In this document: piece by piece, positions 52,139-60,704 of the stretch
Layout: every line of letters starts with the position of its first letter
Position numbering within the stretch: position 1 is the stretch's first letter
Source of the DNA: Brumimicrobium glaciale
GTDB taxonomy: Bacteria; Bacteroidota; Bacteroidia; Flavobacteriales_D; Crocinitomicaceae
Assembly (NCBI RefSeq): GCF_004152935.1
Contig: NZ_SETE01000006.1
Span: forward strand, 248,001-312,000
Direction: 5' to 3'
DNA: 64,000 nt
Notes under the pieces: model-generated
What the model was told of the DNA's origin: nothing
Databases searched by the model: none
What the model saw: only the letters and a program-made list of their open reading frames with translations
Position numbers and translations under genes: made by a program

Positions 52139-53920
52139 TTATAGTTTTAAAAATTTAGCAACATATCTGCTAGGTTTCAGTAAAATTTTCATTGTTACCT
52201 GATGCGACAATATCTGCTTGTCAAGTAATCTGCTTTTAGTATAGTCAACGTTATAATGGAAGCTAAATTTCTTAAACACTGTTCCAAATGATCCTGCAAC
52301 ATTTAAATCAGAACTTGCAGCAACACCAATTTGCATCCATTTGTATTGGAAATTAGTCCCCATCCATAGTTCATCTAGTTCCCCATAATTCTGGTACAAA
52401 CCGTAACCACTTATTCTGGTCTCTTTAGTTTTAGAAACATATTCTGTTCCTAAAACAGCAGTGTAATGGATGTTGGATTTATACTCTTTGTTCAAATCTC
52501 CAGAGTAAAAATTGTTGTTGTGTCGTCCAATGTTATCTGCATCAAATCCAGCATAGAACCATTCCGTATTTATCATAAATCCAAGTCCAACATCACGGTA
52601 CCACAACTGTTGACCATTCGCCTGTTGTTCTTCTTTAAACAGTGGAATAATATTCTCTCTGTCTAATTCGATTGTATTTCCTATACTGTTTGAATTTTGA
52701 TCTAAATTAATAACCCCCATTTTAAAACGAATTGCTGGTTCAAAAGAAACCTTCTTCGAGATTGAAAATTTAGGTGAATAAGTTATTGCAGCTGAATAAT
52801 TATTGAGTTCGTTGTTTTGATAGTTATCGTAATTCACATCAATTCCGAAACCTCCACGAATAGCGTAAATATATCCATCCCAAGAAAGTGAATTCATTAA
52901 TTGACTATTGGATTCATTTAACCATTGCATGCGAGATGTTGCTTGTATTCTGTTTCCTGGCGCCGATCCTACCATAGCAATATTTGCTTTGTAACCTGTC
53001 ATCATAGGAACATGAAAATGTGGATTTTTAGTGTTTTGTAAACCAATAGGATAATCAGCCATACGTCTTATCTTCCTAAACGTACTTTTTAATGATTTAG
53101 CTAATGTCGATTTTGAAGCACTTGAACTACTTGATGAATTTTTTCTTTGAACAGCAAGATCTTTCTCGCTCGAGAATTGAGTGTTCACCTCATCTTTATG
53201 ATTCAAGTAATTTGATATACTTTCTAAATCTTTAGATTGAATAGATTGAATAGATTGATGCGCTAAATTATAAGCGTAATCTTCTTCTGTCTCTAATTCT
53301 GCTTGATCTTCCCAATTTCTGTTTTCAATTGATTCAGAAATTTCTGTTTTTTCAGTTGTGTAAACTTGATTGTTTAATTGAATATCTGAATTTCTAGTTG
53401 ATTTAGTCTGCGCAATATATTTAGCACTAGAAAAATCATTTGTAGTGGAAGTTTGATTTTCTACAAAAGCAATTTCATTTAAGTTATTTTCATGATTGTT
53501 GTTCTTCTCAGAAATATTTTGCTTTTCATTAAGCGACATAGCTAAAAGTTGATCAATAAATACATCATCTTCCTCAACCTCTGTTTTAATAATTTCTGTA
53601 TCAATTTCTGCTTGCACATATAAAGGAGGAGTCGGAATTATTTCAATTCCAAACCAAGTCAATAATATGGCTAGAAATGAAATGCTTACCAAAGCAAATG
53701 GACGCAATAAAAACGGTGTTGCTTTAATTAAATGCTGAGTTGCAAAAGGTTCTTGAATTGGAGCCTTTACTTTTGCACTTTTCCAAGCTTTTAGTTCAGG
53801 CATTAACTCTGGATGGAGTTCCAAAAAGTCCAATAAATACGATTCTTGATCCGCAGAAAGGTTTCCCTCTGTGAACTCATAAAGCCATCGGTCTATATTT
53901 TCGAAATTTGGTCTACTCAT
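52139..53920 (-). CDS. anti-sigma domain fused to PorP-like outer-membrane barrel
   Basis: The 593-residue protein joins two compartments. Residues 1-70 are a small acidic cytoplasmic helical domain (WLYEFTEGNLSADQESYLLDFLELHPEL), like FecR/anti-sigma N-termini. One transmembrane helix spans about 72-95 (LRPFALVSISFLAILLTWFGIEII). A long Asn/Ser/Glu-rich linker (about 100-285) could cross the periplasm. Residues 287-593 read as an outer-membrane barrel of PorP/SprF style (MADYPIGLQNTKNPHFHVPMMTGYKANIAM, many aromatic-ended strands). No signal peptide precedes the domain, so the N-terminus stays inside. It overlaps the sigma gene (ATGA, 53917-53920). I infer that it holds the sigma factor and reports on outer-membrane state. 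Confidence 0.75.
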   Translation of the reverse strand: MSRPNFENIDRWLYEFTEGNLSADQESYLLDFLELHPELMPELKAWKSAKVKAPIQEPFATQHLIKATPFLLRPFALVSISFLAILLTWFGIEIIPTPPLYVQAEIDTEIIKTEVEEDDVFIDQLLAMSLNEKQNISEKNNNHENNLNEIAFVENQTSTTNDFSSAKYIAQTKSTRNSDIQLNNQVYTTEKTEISESIENRNWEDQAELETEEDYAYNLAHQSIQSIQSKDLESISNYLNHKDEVNTQFSSEKDLAVQRKNSSSSSSASKSTLAKSLKSTFRKIRRMADYPIGLQNTKNPHFHVPMMTGYKANIAMVGSAPGNRIQATSRMQWLNESNSQLMNSLSWDGYIYAIRGGFGIDVNYDNYQNNELNNYSAAITYSPKFSISKKVSFEPAIRFKMGVINLDQNSNSIGNTIELDRENIIPLFKEEQQANGQQLWYRDVGLGFMINTEWFYAGFDADNIGRHNNNFYSGDLNKEYKSNIHYTAVLGTEYVSKTKETRISGYGLYQNYGELDELWMGTNFQYKWMQIGVAASSDLNVAGSFGTVFKKFSFHYNVDYTKSRLLDKQILSHQVTMKILLKPSRYVAKFLKL

Positions 53921-54399
53921 TGAATTAACGTTAAATCGCCTAACTGTTTTTTAATTTTTTTTCGCGCTCTGTACAAATAAACCTTCACTTGACTATCGGA
54001 TATTTCCAATATTTCGGATATTTCTTCGTACGTATAACCTTCTAAATCTCGGAGAAGAACAATACTTTTTTGAAGTGGTGGAAGAAGTGATAAAGCTAAA
54101 TCAATAATTTCTTGGGTCTCGAAACGATTGTCAACATTTATCTGTTCTGGAATCATGTCTGTGTTATAAACAGTACGTTGTTTCCTTTTTGCGAAGTTGA
54201 TTAATGTATTATGGCCTGTTCTAAACATCCACGCTTTACATTTTTCAACTTCTACTTTCTTCTTGTTTTTCCACAATTTTTCAAAAACATCTTGTACAAT
54301 ATCTTGACTGTCCTCGCTGTTACGGAGGAAGCTAAAAACATACCCATATAAATTGGATGCATGTTTCTCTACAGCAATATTGTATTCTCTTCGGTTCAA
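53917..54399 (-). CDS. ECF sigma factor
   Basis: The 160-residue protein is an extracytoplasmic-function sigma-70 factor. Region 2 covers about 10-75 (YGYVFSFLRNSEDSQDIVQDVFEKLW and the -10-binding FRTGHNTLINFAKRKQR). Region 4 covers about 95-155 (ALSLLPPLQKSIVLLRDLEGYTYEEISEILEISDSQVKVYLYRARKKI), the usual helix-turn-helix. Length is typical. It heads a three-gene operon, overlapping the anti-sigma-barrel gene by four bases. GGTGTAAAAGTTACACC (54433-54449), 34 bp upstream, may be its own promoter or a regulator site. Its targets probably include porP and surface-secretion genes (inference). Confidence 0.93.
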   Translation of the reverse strand: MNRREYNIAVEKHASNLYGYVFSFLRNSEDSQDIVQDVFEKLWKNKKKVEVEKCKAWMFRTGHNTLINFAKRKQRTVYNTDMIPEQINVDNRFETQEIIDLALSLLPPLQKSIVLLRDLEGYTYEEISEILEISDSQVKVYLYRARKKIKKQLGDLTLIQ

Positions 54400-54428
54400 A
54401 AAGTGCGCATTTAACAGTAAAACAATCT

Positions 54429-54455
54429 AACGGGTGTAAAAGTTACACCTCCGTT
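54429..54455. promoter_or_regulatory. inverted repeat upstream of ECF sigma gene
   Basis: GGTGTAA-AAG-TTACACC (54433-54449) is a perfect 7-3-7 inverted repeat with outer words AACGG and CCGTT. It is 34 bp before the sigma ATG, in the divergent region shared with the acyl-CoA ligase gene. A repressor or autoregulatory site is plausible. Confidence 0.45.
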
Positions 54456-54606
54456 CAATTATTTTCTAAATTAAGTTATTTTTAGTTAACACGTTGATAA
54501 TAATTACTATTTCTTATTGCTCTTTAATTTTAAAATAATTAAGACCAACAAAAAAGGGGCGATATCTATATTTTTTAGTAGATTTAAGCATGTAAAAGCT
54601 AAAGCT

Positions 54607-56370
54607 ATGGAAAAACAAAAACGATTATTTGATATACCTTATTACCAACTTGAGAAATTTCCTCAAGAAACAATGTTTTCCACTAAGAGAGATGGGAAAT
54701 GGGATGCTGTAAGTACGAAAGAATTTTTAGAGAAAGCGAACTTAATTTCCCGAGGTCTAATTGCACTTGGTGTTCAACCAGGAGATAAAATAGGATTGGT
54801 TTCTGGAAATAGAGTGGAATGGAATATCATGGATATTGGAATTCAACAAACAGGTGCTATTGGTGTACCTATTTATCCCAATATCTCAACGAAAGATTAT
54901 AAATATATTTTTGGTGACGCAGATATAAAAATGTGTTGTACCGGAGATAAAGAGTTATATGATAAAATCATTGGAATAAAAAGTGAATTACCTACTTTAC
55001 AAAAAGTTTATTCCTTTGATAAAGTGGAGGGTGCAAGTCATTGGACGGAAATTATTGATCAAGCGGATCAAGTAGATATTTCGGAAGTTGAAAAAAGAAA
55101 AGCTGTCATCAAAAATGAAGATTTGGCAACAATGATTTATACTTCTGGAACAACAGGAAACCCTAAAGGTGTAATGTTGTCTCATAACAATATTCTTTCT
55201 AATGTTTATGGAAGTTATCCACGCATTCCAGGTGATTCCAACAGTAGATCATTGACTTTCTTACCGGTTTGTCACGTATATGAGAGAATGTTGCATTACT
55301 TATATATGCGTGCAGGATTCTCTATTCACTTTGCTGAAAGTTTAGAAACGATTGGAGAGAATATTAAGGAAGTTAAACCGCATGTCTTTACTGCTGTTCC
55401 TCGATTAATTGAGAAAGTGTATGAGAAAATTATTTCTAAAGGTGATGAACTTACCGGAATCAAAAAAGCACTTTTCTTTTGGGCAGTATCTGTTGGAGAA
55501 GAATTTGAACAAGAAGGGAAATCTGGTTGGTATAAGTTAAAATTGAAAATTGCACGTAAACTTATCTTCTCTAAATGGCAAGAAGCCCTTGGGGGAGAAG
55601 TTTTAGCGATTGCTTCTGGAGCTGCTGCATTGCAACCACGTTTAGCAAGAATATTTTTAGCTGCCGAAATTCCAATTCTGGAAGGGTATGGTTTAACAGA
55701 AACATCACCTGTTATTTCTGTAAACTGTATGAAGAATGGAATAATGTTCGGAACAGTTGGAACCCTTTTGGACAATGTTGAAGTGAAATTTGCTGAAGAC
55801 GGTGAGATTATCGTACGTGGTCCTAACGTAATGATGGGGTACTATAATCAACCTGAAAAAACAGCTGAGGTTTTAACTGAAGATGGATGGTTCCATACTG
55901 GTGATATCGGAGAAATGATTGATGGTAAATTCTTGAAAATTACCGACCGTAAGAAAGAAATCTTTAAAACTTCAGGAGGGAAATATATTATTCCACAAAT
56001 GATGGAGAATAAATTTAAAGAATCTCGTTTCATCGAACAATTTATGGTCATCGGAGAAGGGCAAAAACACCCAGCTGCTTTAGTGATTCCATCTTATGAC
56101 TTCCTTAGAGAATGGGCAGTAAGAAAAGGAATTAAAGTTGGAACTACCAATAAAGAATTGGTTGAACATCCAGCAGTTATCGATAGAATTAACCAAGAAA
56201 TTGAAGAATACAATAAACTATTCGGAAGCTTCGAAAGAATCAAAAAGTTTGAATTATTACCTGAAGAATTTTCAGTTGAAAAAGGTGAAATCACACCAAC
56301 TTTAAAATTCAAACGTAAGAAAATCATGGAAATTCATAAAGATAAAGTAGATAAAATCTACGGTGTTTAA
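54607..56370 (+). CDS. long-chain acyl-CoA synthetase (AMP-binding)
   Basis: The product of 587 residues activates fatty acids with ATP and CoA, feeding beta-oxidation or lipid synthesis. The AMP-binding signature is YTSGTTGNPKGVMLSHNN (from Y178). The adenylate motif GYGLTETSPV is near 360-370, the hinge GWFHTGDIG near 430, and the FKTSGGKYIIPQ segment near 453-464. The C-terminal domain has TPTLKFKRKKI. The length and motif set match FAA/ACSBG-like bacterial long-chain ligases. I chose the ATG 54607 (MEKQKRLFDIPYYQLEKFPQ) over a TTG 90 bp upstream. It is divergent from the sigma operon. A terminator follows at 56417. Confidence 0.93.
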   Translation: MEKQKRLFDIPYYQLEKFPQETMFSTKRDGKWDAVSTKEFLEKANLISRGLIALGVQPGDKIGLVSGNRVEWNIMDIGIQQTGAIGVPIYPNISTKDYKYIFGDADIKMCCTGDKELYDKIIGIKSELPTLQKVYSFDKVEGASHWTEIIDQADQVDISEVEKRKAVIKNEDLATMIYTSGTTGNPKGVMLSHNNILSNVYGSYPRIPGDSNSRSLTFLPVCHVYERMLHYLYMRAGFSIHFAESLETIGENIKEVKPHVFTAVPRLIEKVYEKIISKGDELTGIKKALFFWAVSVGEEFEQEGKSGWYKLKLKIARKLIFSKWQEALGGEVLAIASGAAALQPRLARIFLAAEIPILEGYGLTETSPVISVNCMKNGIMFGTVGTLLDNVEVKFAEDGEIIVRGPNVMMGYYNQPEKTAEVLTEDGWFHTGDIGEMIDGKFLKITDRKKEIFKTSGGKYIIPQMMENKFKESRFIEQFMVIGEGQKHPAALVIPSYDFLREWAVRKGIKVGTTNKELVEHPAVIDRINQEIEEYNKLFGSFERIKKFELLPEEFSVEKGEITPTLKFKRKKIMEIHKDKVDKIYGV

Positions 56371-56767
56371 GGATTGAAGAATTTAAAAATTCAATGATTC
56401 AAAAATTCAATAATTAAAAGGGACCAACTTTGTGAGTTGAGTCCCTTTTTTTGACGAATGGGTTTTTGTTTAAATTGGATTATTAAAATCGCCAAAAGAG
56501 ATATATTTTTGAATAATTCGGCAAGGAATGTTTAAATTTTCACGAATTGCATTTTCGAATGGTACGGACGATTTGCAAATCGTCCCTACATTATGCCTTC
56601 GAATAATGTTTAACCATTTGAATTCTTGAATCTTTGAATCAAATATTGCTTTGATAATGGAAAGAACGATTTCAATCTTTGAATTCTTGAATCTTTAAAT
56701 CAAATATTGCTTTGATAAGGGATAGGAAGATTTTCGAATAGTAGGGACGATTTGCAAATCGTCCCTA
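56371..56767. repeat. repeat-rich spacer: GTAGGGACGATTTG palindromes and TTCTTGAATC repeats
   Basis: No gene lies here. GTACGGACGATTTGC at 56562 heads an imperfect 28-bp palindrome (56562-56589). A perfect 32-bp palindrome of the same family is at 56739-56770. Both follow ATTTTCGAAT. Between them a direct repeat of about 43 bp (TTGAATTCTTGAATCTTTGA and on) occurs at 56618 and 56679, separated by 61 bp. Related TTCAATGATTCAAAAATTCA words lie at 56390-56412. Confidence 0.75.
56417..56452 (+). terminator. intrinsic terminator
   Basis: AAAGGGAC-C-AACT pairs with AGTT-GA-GTCCCTTT (56417-56448), with a small internal bulge, and a T run follows. It ends the acyl-CoA ligase gene. Confidence 0.75.
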
Positions 56768-57109
56768 CTAATTCGCCCTCACCATCGTAATCACAACTAT
56801 CCCCTGATGAAACTTTGGAAACCATGTGCCCGGTTCAAACTTAAATTGCGAAACATGATTTAAAGCTTTGATTTTTGCTGGAGTACTTTTAATCGTTGAC
56901 TCACCATCCAAAACTTTACTTGAAGAAATTTCTCCTAAAGCATCAACACTAATTTGTATAGTGATTTTTCCTGTAATATGTCCTTCAATAACATAAGGTA
57001 AATCTGTAGTAAGTTTTCTATTGTCTTTAATTATATCTCCACTTAATTGGGAATAAGCCGTTGATGTTAAAAACAGCATAAGAAATAATATAGCGTTTAA
57101 TTTTTTCAT
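56768..57109 (-). CDS. small exported TonB C-terminal-like protein
   Basis: The 113-residue product is a signal peptide (MKKLNAILFLMLFLTSTAYSQ) plus a domain resembling TonB's C-terminal fold: GHITGKITIQISVDALGEISSSKVLDGESTI, then NHVSQFKFEPGTW. It has no N-terminal transmembrane anchor of the TonB type, so it is probably a periplasmic protein rather than an energy transducer. It begins 9 bp after recG and should be in the same transcript. The final bases of the gene overlap the palindrome at 56739-56770 by three. The function is unknown. Confidence 0.7.
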   Translation of the reverse strand: MKKLNAILFLMLFLTSTAYSQLSGDIIKDNRKLTTDLPYVIEGHITGKITIQISVDALGEISSSKVLDGESTIKSTPAKIKALNHVSQFKFEPGTWFPKFHQGIVVITMVRAN

Positions 57110-57118
57110 AATGTCAAG

Positions 57119-59218
57119 TTAAGATATTTTACTCCAATTGGGTTTCGATTTTAATTGTCTTTTTAATTCTATTCGCAATCCACGGTTTTTTCCAAGTAAT
57201 ATTTTTGGATCTTCCTTTAAGATTTCTCTGGCTGTTTCTCTTGCCGCACCAACAAGTTGACCATCTGTGGCAAGATTTGCTAAATTCAAATTCATGATTC
57301 CACTTTGTTGTGTTCCCATAATATCTCCAGGCCCTCGTATTTCTAAATCGACCTCTGCAATTTTGAATCCATCATTTGTGGAAACCATCGTCTGTATTCT
57401 TTTCTTACCTTCTTGAGATAATTTTTCTCCTGTCATTAAAATACAATAAGACTTTTCTGCTCCTCGACCCACACGGCCGCGTAACTGATGCAATTGAGAA
57501 AGTCCAAATCGTTCAGAACTTTCAATAATCATTACAGAAGCGTTAGGAACGTTTACCCCAACTTCAATAACTGTTGTGGCAACCATAATATGCGTGTTTC
57601 CCTCTACAAATTGATCCATTTCAAAAGCCTTGTCTTCCGCTTTCATTTGTCCGTGGACAATACTAATTTGAAATTCTGGTCTTGGAAAAGTCCTTGAAAT
57701 AGCCTCGTATCCTTCCAGCAGATTCTTATAATCCATCGTTTCAGATTCTTGAATTAACGGATAAACAACGTAAATTTGTCGGCCCAAAGCTATTTCTTCT
57801 TTCATTAATTGAAAAACTTTCAATCGACTCTTTTCAAAGAAATGCATCGTGTTGATTGGTTTTCTTCCTGGCGGAAGTTCATCAATTACGGAAACATCCA
57901 AATCCCCATAGAACGTCATTGCTAAAGTTCTAGGAATTGGAGTGGCTGTCATAATTAAAATGTGCGGTGGCTTAGTATTTTTCCTCCATAATCTTGCCCT
58001 TTGCGCAACTCCAAATCGGTGTTGTTCATCGATAACGACTAATCCTAAATTTTTGAATTTTACCGTAGGTTCTAAAAGTGCATGTGTTCCTATGAGAATA
58101 TGAATCTCTCCTTCTTCTAAAGCTTTAAACAATCCAACACGCGCTTTTTTCTTCACTGAACCAGTCAATAAGGCCACTTTTATATCCAATGGAGCCAATA
58201 ACTCTTCAATCGTTTTGTAATGCTGTTGGGCTAATATTTCGGTAGGCGCCATCAATGCAGACTGATATCCGTTTCCAATTCCAAACAGCATGCTGAGTAA
58301 TGCAACCAAAGTTTTTCCACTTCCAACATCTCCTTGCAAAAGACGATTCATTTGTGTTCCGTCTCTTAAATCTTTTCTAATTTCTTTGACAACTCGCTTT
58401 TGTGCATTTGTAAGCTCAAACGGAATATAGTTTTTATAAAATTCATCAAAATATTCTCCTGTTTTTCCAAATGCAAAACCAGCGGACTTTTCGATATTCG
58501 CGTTTTTCCGCAAGAGCAATTCCAATTGAAGAAATAGAAGCTCCTCAAATTTTATTCTCATTTGTGCTTTTTCAACATCTTCAAAATTACGTGGAATATG
58601 AATTAATTGATAAGCCTCTTCTCTAGGAATTAACTTGTATTGATCAATTATTTCTTGGGGTAAAATCTCTGGAATTTTCCCAAGAATATTTGAAGCCAAT
58701 TGATAAGTTAGTTTTTCAATTCCATTAGAATGAAGTCCTTTTTTTGTTAATTTATCTGTGCTGTTATAAATGGCTTGTAATCCTTTTTCATGAGCTACTT
58801 GCTCAAAAGGTGTGATTTCTGGATGGGCAATATTCCAATTGGATCCAAATCTAGTTGGTTTACCATAAACTCTAAAAAGTACGCCGGGAACCAATTTGTT
58901 TTTTATCCATTTTGCTCCTTTAAACCAAACCAAATCAATTACACCTGACTGATCTTGAAAGCTTGCCTGTAAACGTTTTGCTCTTCCAGTTCCGATTTCT
59001 CTTACGCCAATGATTGTCCCTTTCAATTGAATAGATTGTCCTTCGTAACTGGGTAAGTCAGAAATCTTAACATAGGTAGAGCGATTCACGTACCGAAACG
59101 GAAAATAATTGAGTAAATCCCACATTTTATCAATGCCGGCTTCCATTCTCAGAACATTTCCTCTTTCGGCACCAACACCTTTTAGGTATTCAATAGGAGT
59201 ATTGATGAGGTATTCCAT
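57119..59218 (-). CDS. recG: ATP-dependent DNA helicase RecG
   Basis: The 699-residue helicase regresses stalled forks and branch-migrates Holliday junctions. The N-terminal wedge/OB domain (about 20-150: GQSIQLKGTIIGVREIG) precedes the SF2 motor. Walker A is GDVGSGKT (296-303), motif II is DEQH (397-400) in VIDEQHRFGVAQR, and motif VI is in QLRGRVGRG. The TRG-like C-terminal region is present. Length and order are normal. The TonB-like gene starts 9 bp downstream and the kelch gene ends 20 bp upstream, so the three minus-strand genes look like one operon, although the products have little obvious in common. Confidence 0.97.
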   Translation of the reverse strand: MEYLINTPIEYLKGVGAERGNVLRMEAGIDKMWDLLNYFPFRYVNRSTYVKISDLPSYEGQSIQLKGTIIGVREIGTGRAKRLQASFQDQSGVIDLVWFKGAKWIKNKLVPGVLFRVYGKPTRFGSNWNIAHPEITPFEQVAHEKGLQAIYNSTDKLTKKGLHSNGIEKLTYQLASNILGKIPEILPQEIIDQYKLIPREEAYQLIHIPRNFEDVEKAQMRIKFEELLFLQLELLLRKNANIEKSAGFAFGKTGEYFDEFYKNYIPFELTNAQKRVVKEIRKDLRDGTQMNRLLQGDVGSGKTLVALLSMLFGIGNGYQSALMAPTEILAQQHYKTIEELLAPLDIKVALLTGSVKKKARVGLFKALEEGEIHILIGTHALLEPTVKFKNLGLVVIDEQHRFGVAQRARLWRKNTKPPHILIMTATPIPRTLAMTFYGDLDVSVIDELPPGRKPINTMHFFEKSRLKVFQLMKEEIALGRQIYVVYPLIQESETMDYKNLLEGYEAISRTFPRPEFQISIVHGQMKAEDKAFEMDQFVEGNTHIMVATTVIEVGVNVPNASVMIIESSERFGLSQLHQLRGRVGRGAEKSYCILMTGEKLSQEGKKRIQTMVSTNDGFKIAEVDLEIRGPGDIMGTQQSGIMNLNLANLATDGQLVGAARETAREILKEDPKILLGKNRGLRIELKRQLKSKPNWSKIS

Positions 59219-59238
59219 TTACTTATTGAGTTCGGTTT

Positions 59239-60543
59239 TTAAGGATGTATTTTCTTAATAATAATTGGCAAATTGACTTTGTCATCATAAGCGAAAATGA
59301 GTATTCCTTTTTGTAAATTAGATTTGTGTATTTTTAAATCTGCCAATTGTTTTTTAGCGTTATATAATATTCTGCCTTGCGTGTCATAAACACTAATTTC
59401 TCCAACATTTTCTGTCACTACTTCGAAATAGTCGCCATTTCCATTCACTTTAAAGAGTGGAGGAATATTAGCATTTCCAATATTTGAGAGCCTTGGATTG
59501 TGAAGTAGGTAGGTGTCTTTTGTGGCGTGTTGTAGACTATCAATTCCACCTGCAATCATCCAGTTGCCTCCGCCCAATTTAGCAATTCCACGTAAATCCA
59601 TTCCTTGTGTTTGAACACTGTAGATGTTACTTTGACTTTTTTGCTGCAGATCAATTTCATAGATCCTCTTGTTCGGTTTTACTGGTTTATTATTGTAGTA
59701 TTCTAATGCATCAAAATTATAAGCTTCCATTGATCCTCCTACCCAAAAAACTGTTTTGTCATGACCAGAGCATGCCGCTCGATAAAGGGTTTCACCATTG
59801 CCCGAATTAATTACCGACCAATCAATTTGAGTAGGGTCATTTTTATCAATTACGCCTTTTCGTAATACGTTTGTAGCTTCAAAAGTAGGGAAGTCTTTAG
59901 CGCCACCAAAGTAGAATATTGTGTCTCCTAAAATGTAACCTGATGCACCAAAGCTAGTGTAAAATGAGAAGTTTGGAGTCGGCGTTCCCATCATCCAAGA
60001 ATTAAGTTCTGGATTGTAAATTTGAACATCTGGAACATTTCCTGAATTACTCCATCCTGTTATCAAAAAAATCAAGCTGTCTCTCCAGACTGCTTGCACA
60101 TGGTCATCAATAGGCGTAGGAATTGGATTACCTTCTGCTTCAAATAGGTCAGTTGTTGTGTTGTAAATGTGAACTTTGTTTGAACTTGTTTCAACTCCAT
60201 TAGTTGCCACATGATAACCACCCATGAGATAAATTTTGTCTTTAACACAGCTTGCACCGCTAGCAATTTTCCCTAATGTATCTGGAATAGCACTCTTTTC
60301 CGCCCATGAATCCTGACTCACATCATATTTAAACACACGTTGATGAATATCTGATTGGGTTAACGCTCCTGAGATTCCTCCAAAACTATAAACGTATTTT
60401 CCTTCTCCTGAAATGCATTCTACCACAGCATTATTCGATGTTGTAATGGGCAGATTACTCAATTTTGTCCATGTCCAATTTCCTTGGGAATACCCAAAAA
60501 AGGACACCATAAACAATGTGAAAAATATTAGCATTTGCTTCAT
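59239..60543 (-). CDS. secreted kelch-repeat protein with probable T9SS tail
   Basis: The 434-residue exported protein (signal MKQMLIFFTLFMVSFFGYSQ) has about six kelch-like repeats (YVYSFGGISG, IYLMGGYHV, IFLITGWSN, IFYFGGAKD, VFWVGGSM, WMIAGGIDS) that would form a beta propeller at about 25-340. The last 80 residues (ISVYDTQGRILYNAKKQLADLKIHK to IIIKKIHP) have the pattern of a type A sorting tail, although the usual VYPNP start is lost, so the assignment is less sure. Propellers of this kind bind proteins or glycans outside the cell. It lies 20 bp upstream of recG on the same strand. Confidence 0.8.
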   Translation of the reverse strand: MKQMLIFFTLFMVSFFGYSQGNWTWTKLSNLPITTSNNAVVECISGEGKYVYSFGGISGALTQSDIHQRVFKYDVSQDSWAEKSAIPDTLGKIASGASCVKDKIYLMGGYHVATNGVETSSNKVHIYNTTTDLFEAEGNPIPTPIDDHVQAVWRDSLIFLITGWSNSGNVPDVQIYNPELNSWMMGTPTPNFSFYTSFGASGYILGDTIFYFGGAKDFPTFEATNVLRKGVIDKNDPTQIDWSVINSGNGETLYRAACSGHDKTVFWVGGSMEAYNFDALEYYNNKPVKPNKRIYEIDLQQKSQSNIYSVQTQGMDLRGIAKLGGGNWMIAGGIDSLQHATKDTYLLHNPRLSNIGNANIPPLFKVNGNGDYFEVVTENVGEISVYDTQGRILYNAKKQLADLKIHKSNLQKGILIFAYDDKVNLPIIIKKIHP

Positions 60544-60651
60544 GTCACGAATTTAATGAAAATAGCGGACAGAAAGGAATGATCTTTTAAAGAAGTTGGT
60601 TGAATACTTTATAAAATTAGCGATTAATGAATTATCATTCCTCCATTTTCT

Positions 60652-60681
60652 TTTGATTGACTCTGATTATGGTTAATTTTG
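60652..60681 (+). promoter_or_regulatory. Bacteroidota-type promoter of gap
   Basis: TTTG (60652-60655) and TAATTTTG (60674-60681), an exact TAnnTTTG, are 18 bp apart. The ATG of gap is 23 bp beyond. This is the best -33/-7 pair seen in the window. Confidence 0.65.
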
Positions 60682-60704
60682 TTTGTATTTAAATAGTAAC
60701 TAGT

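Noticed and set aside
55326-55775. 149-codon minus-strand open frame inside the acyl-CoA ligase gene
   Set aside because: Lies opposite the conserved AMP-binding core; no independent support.
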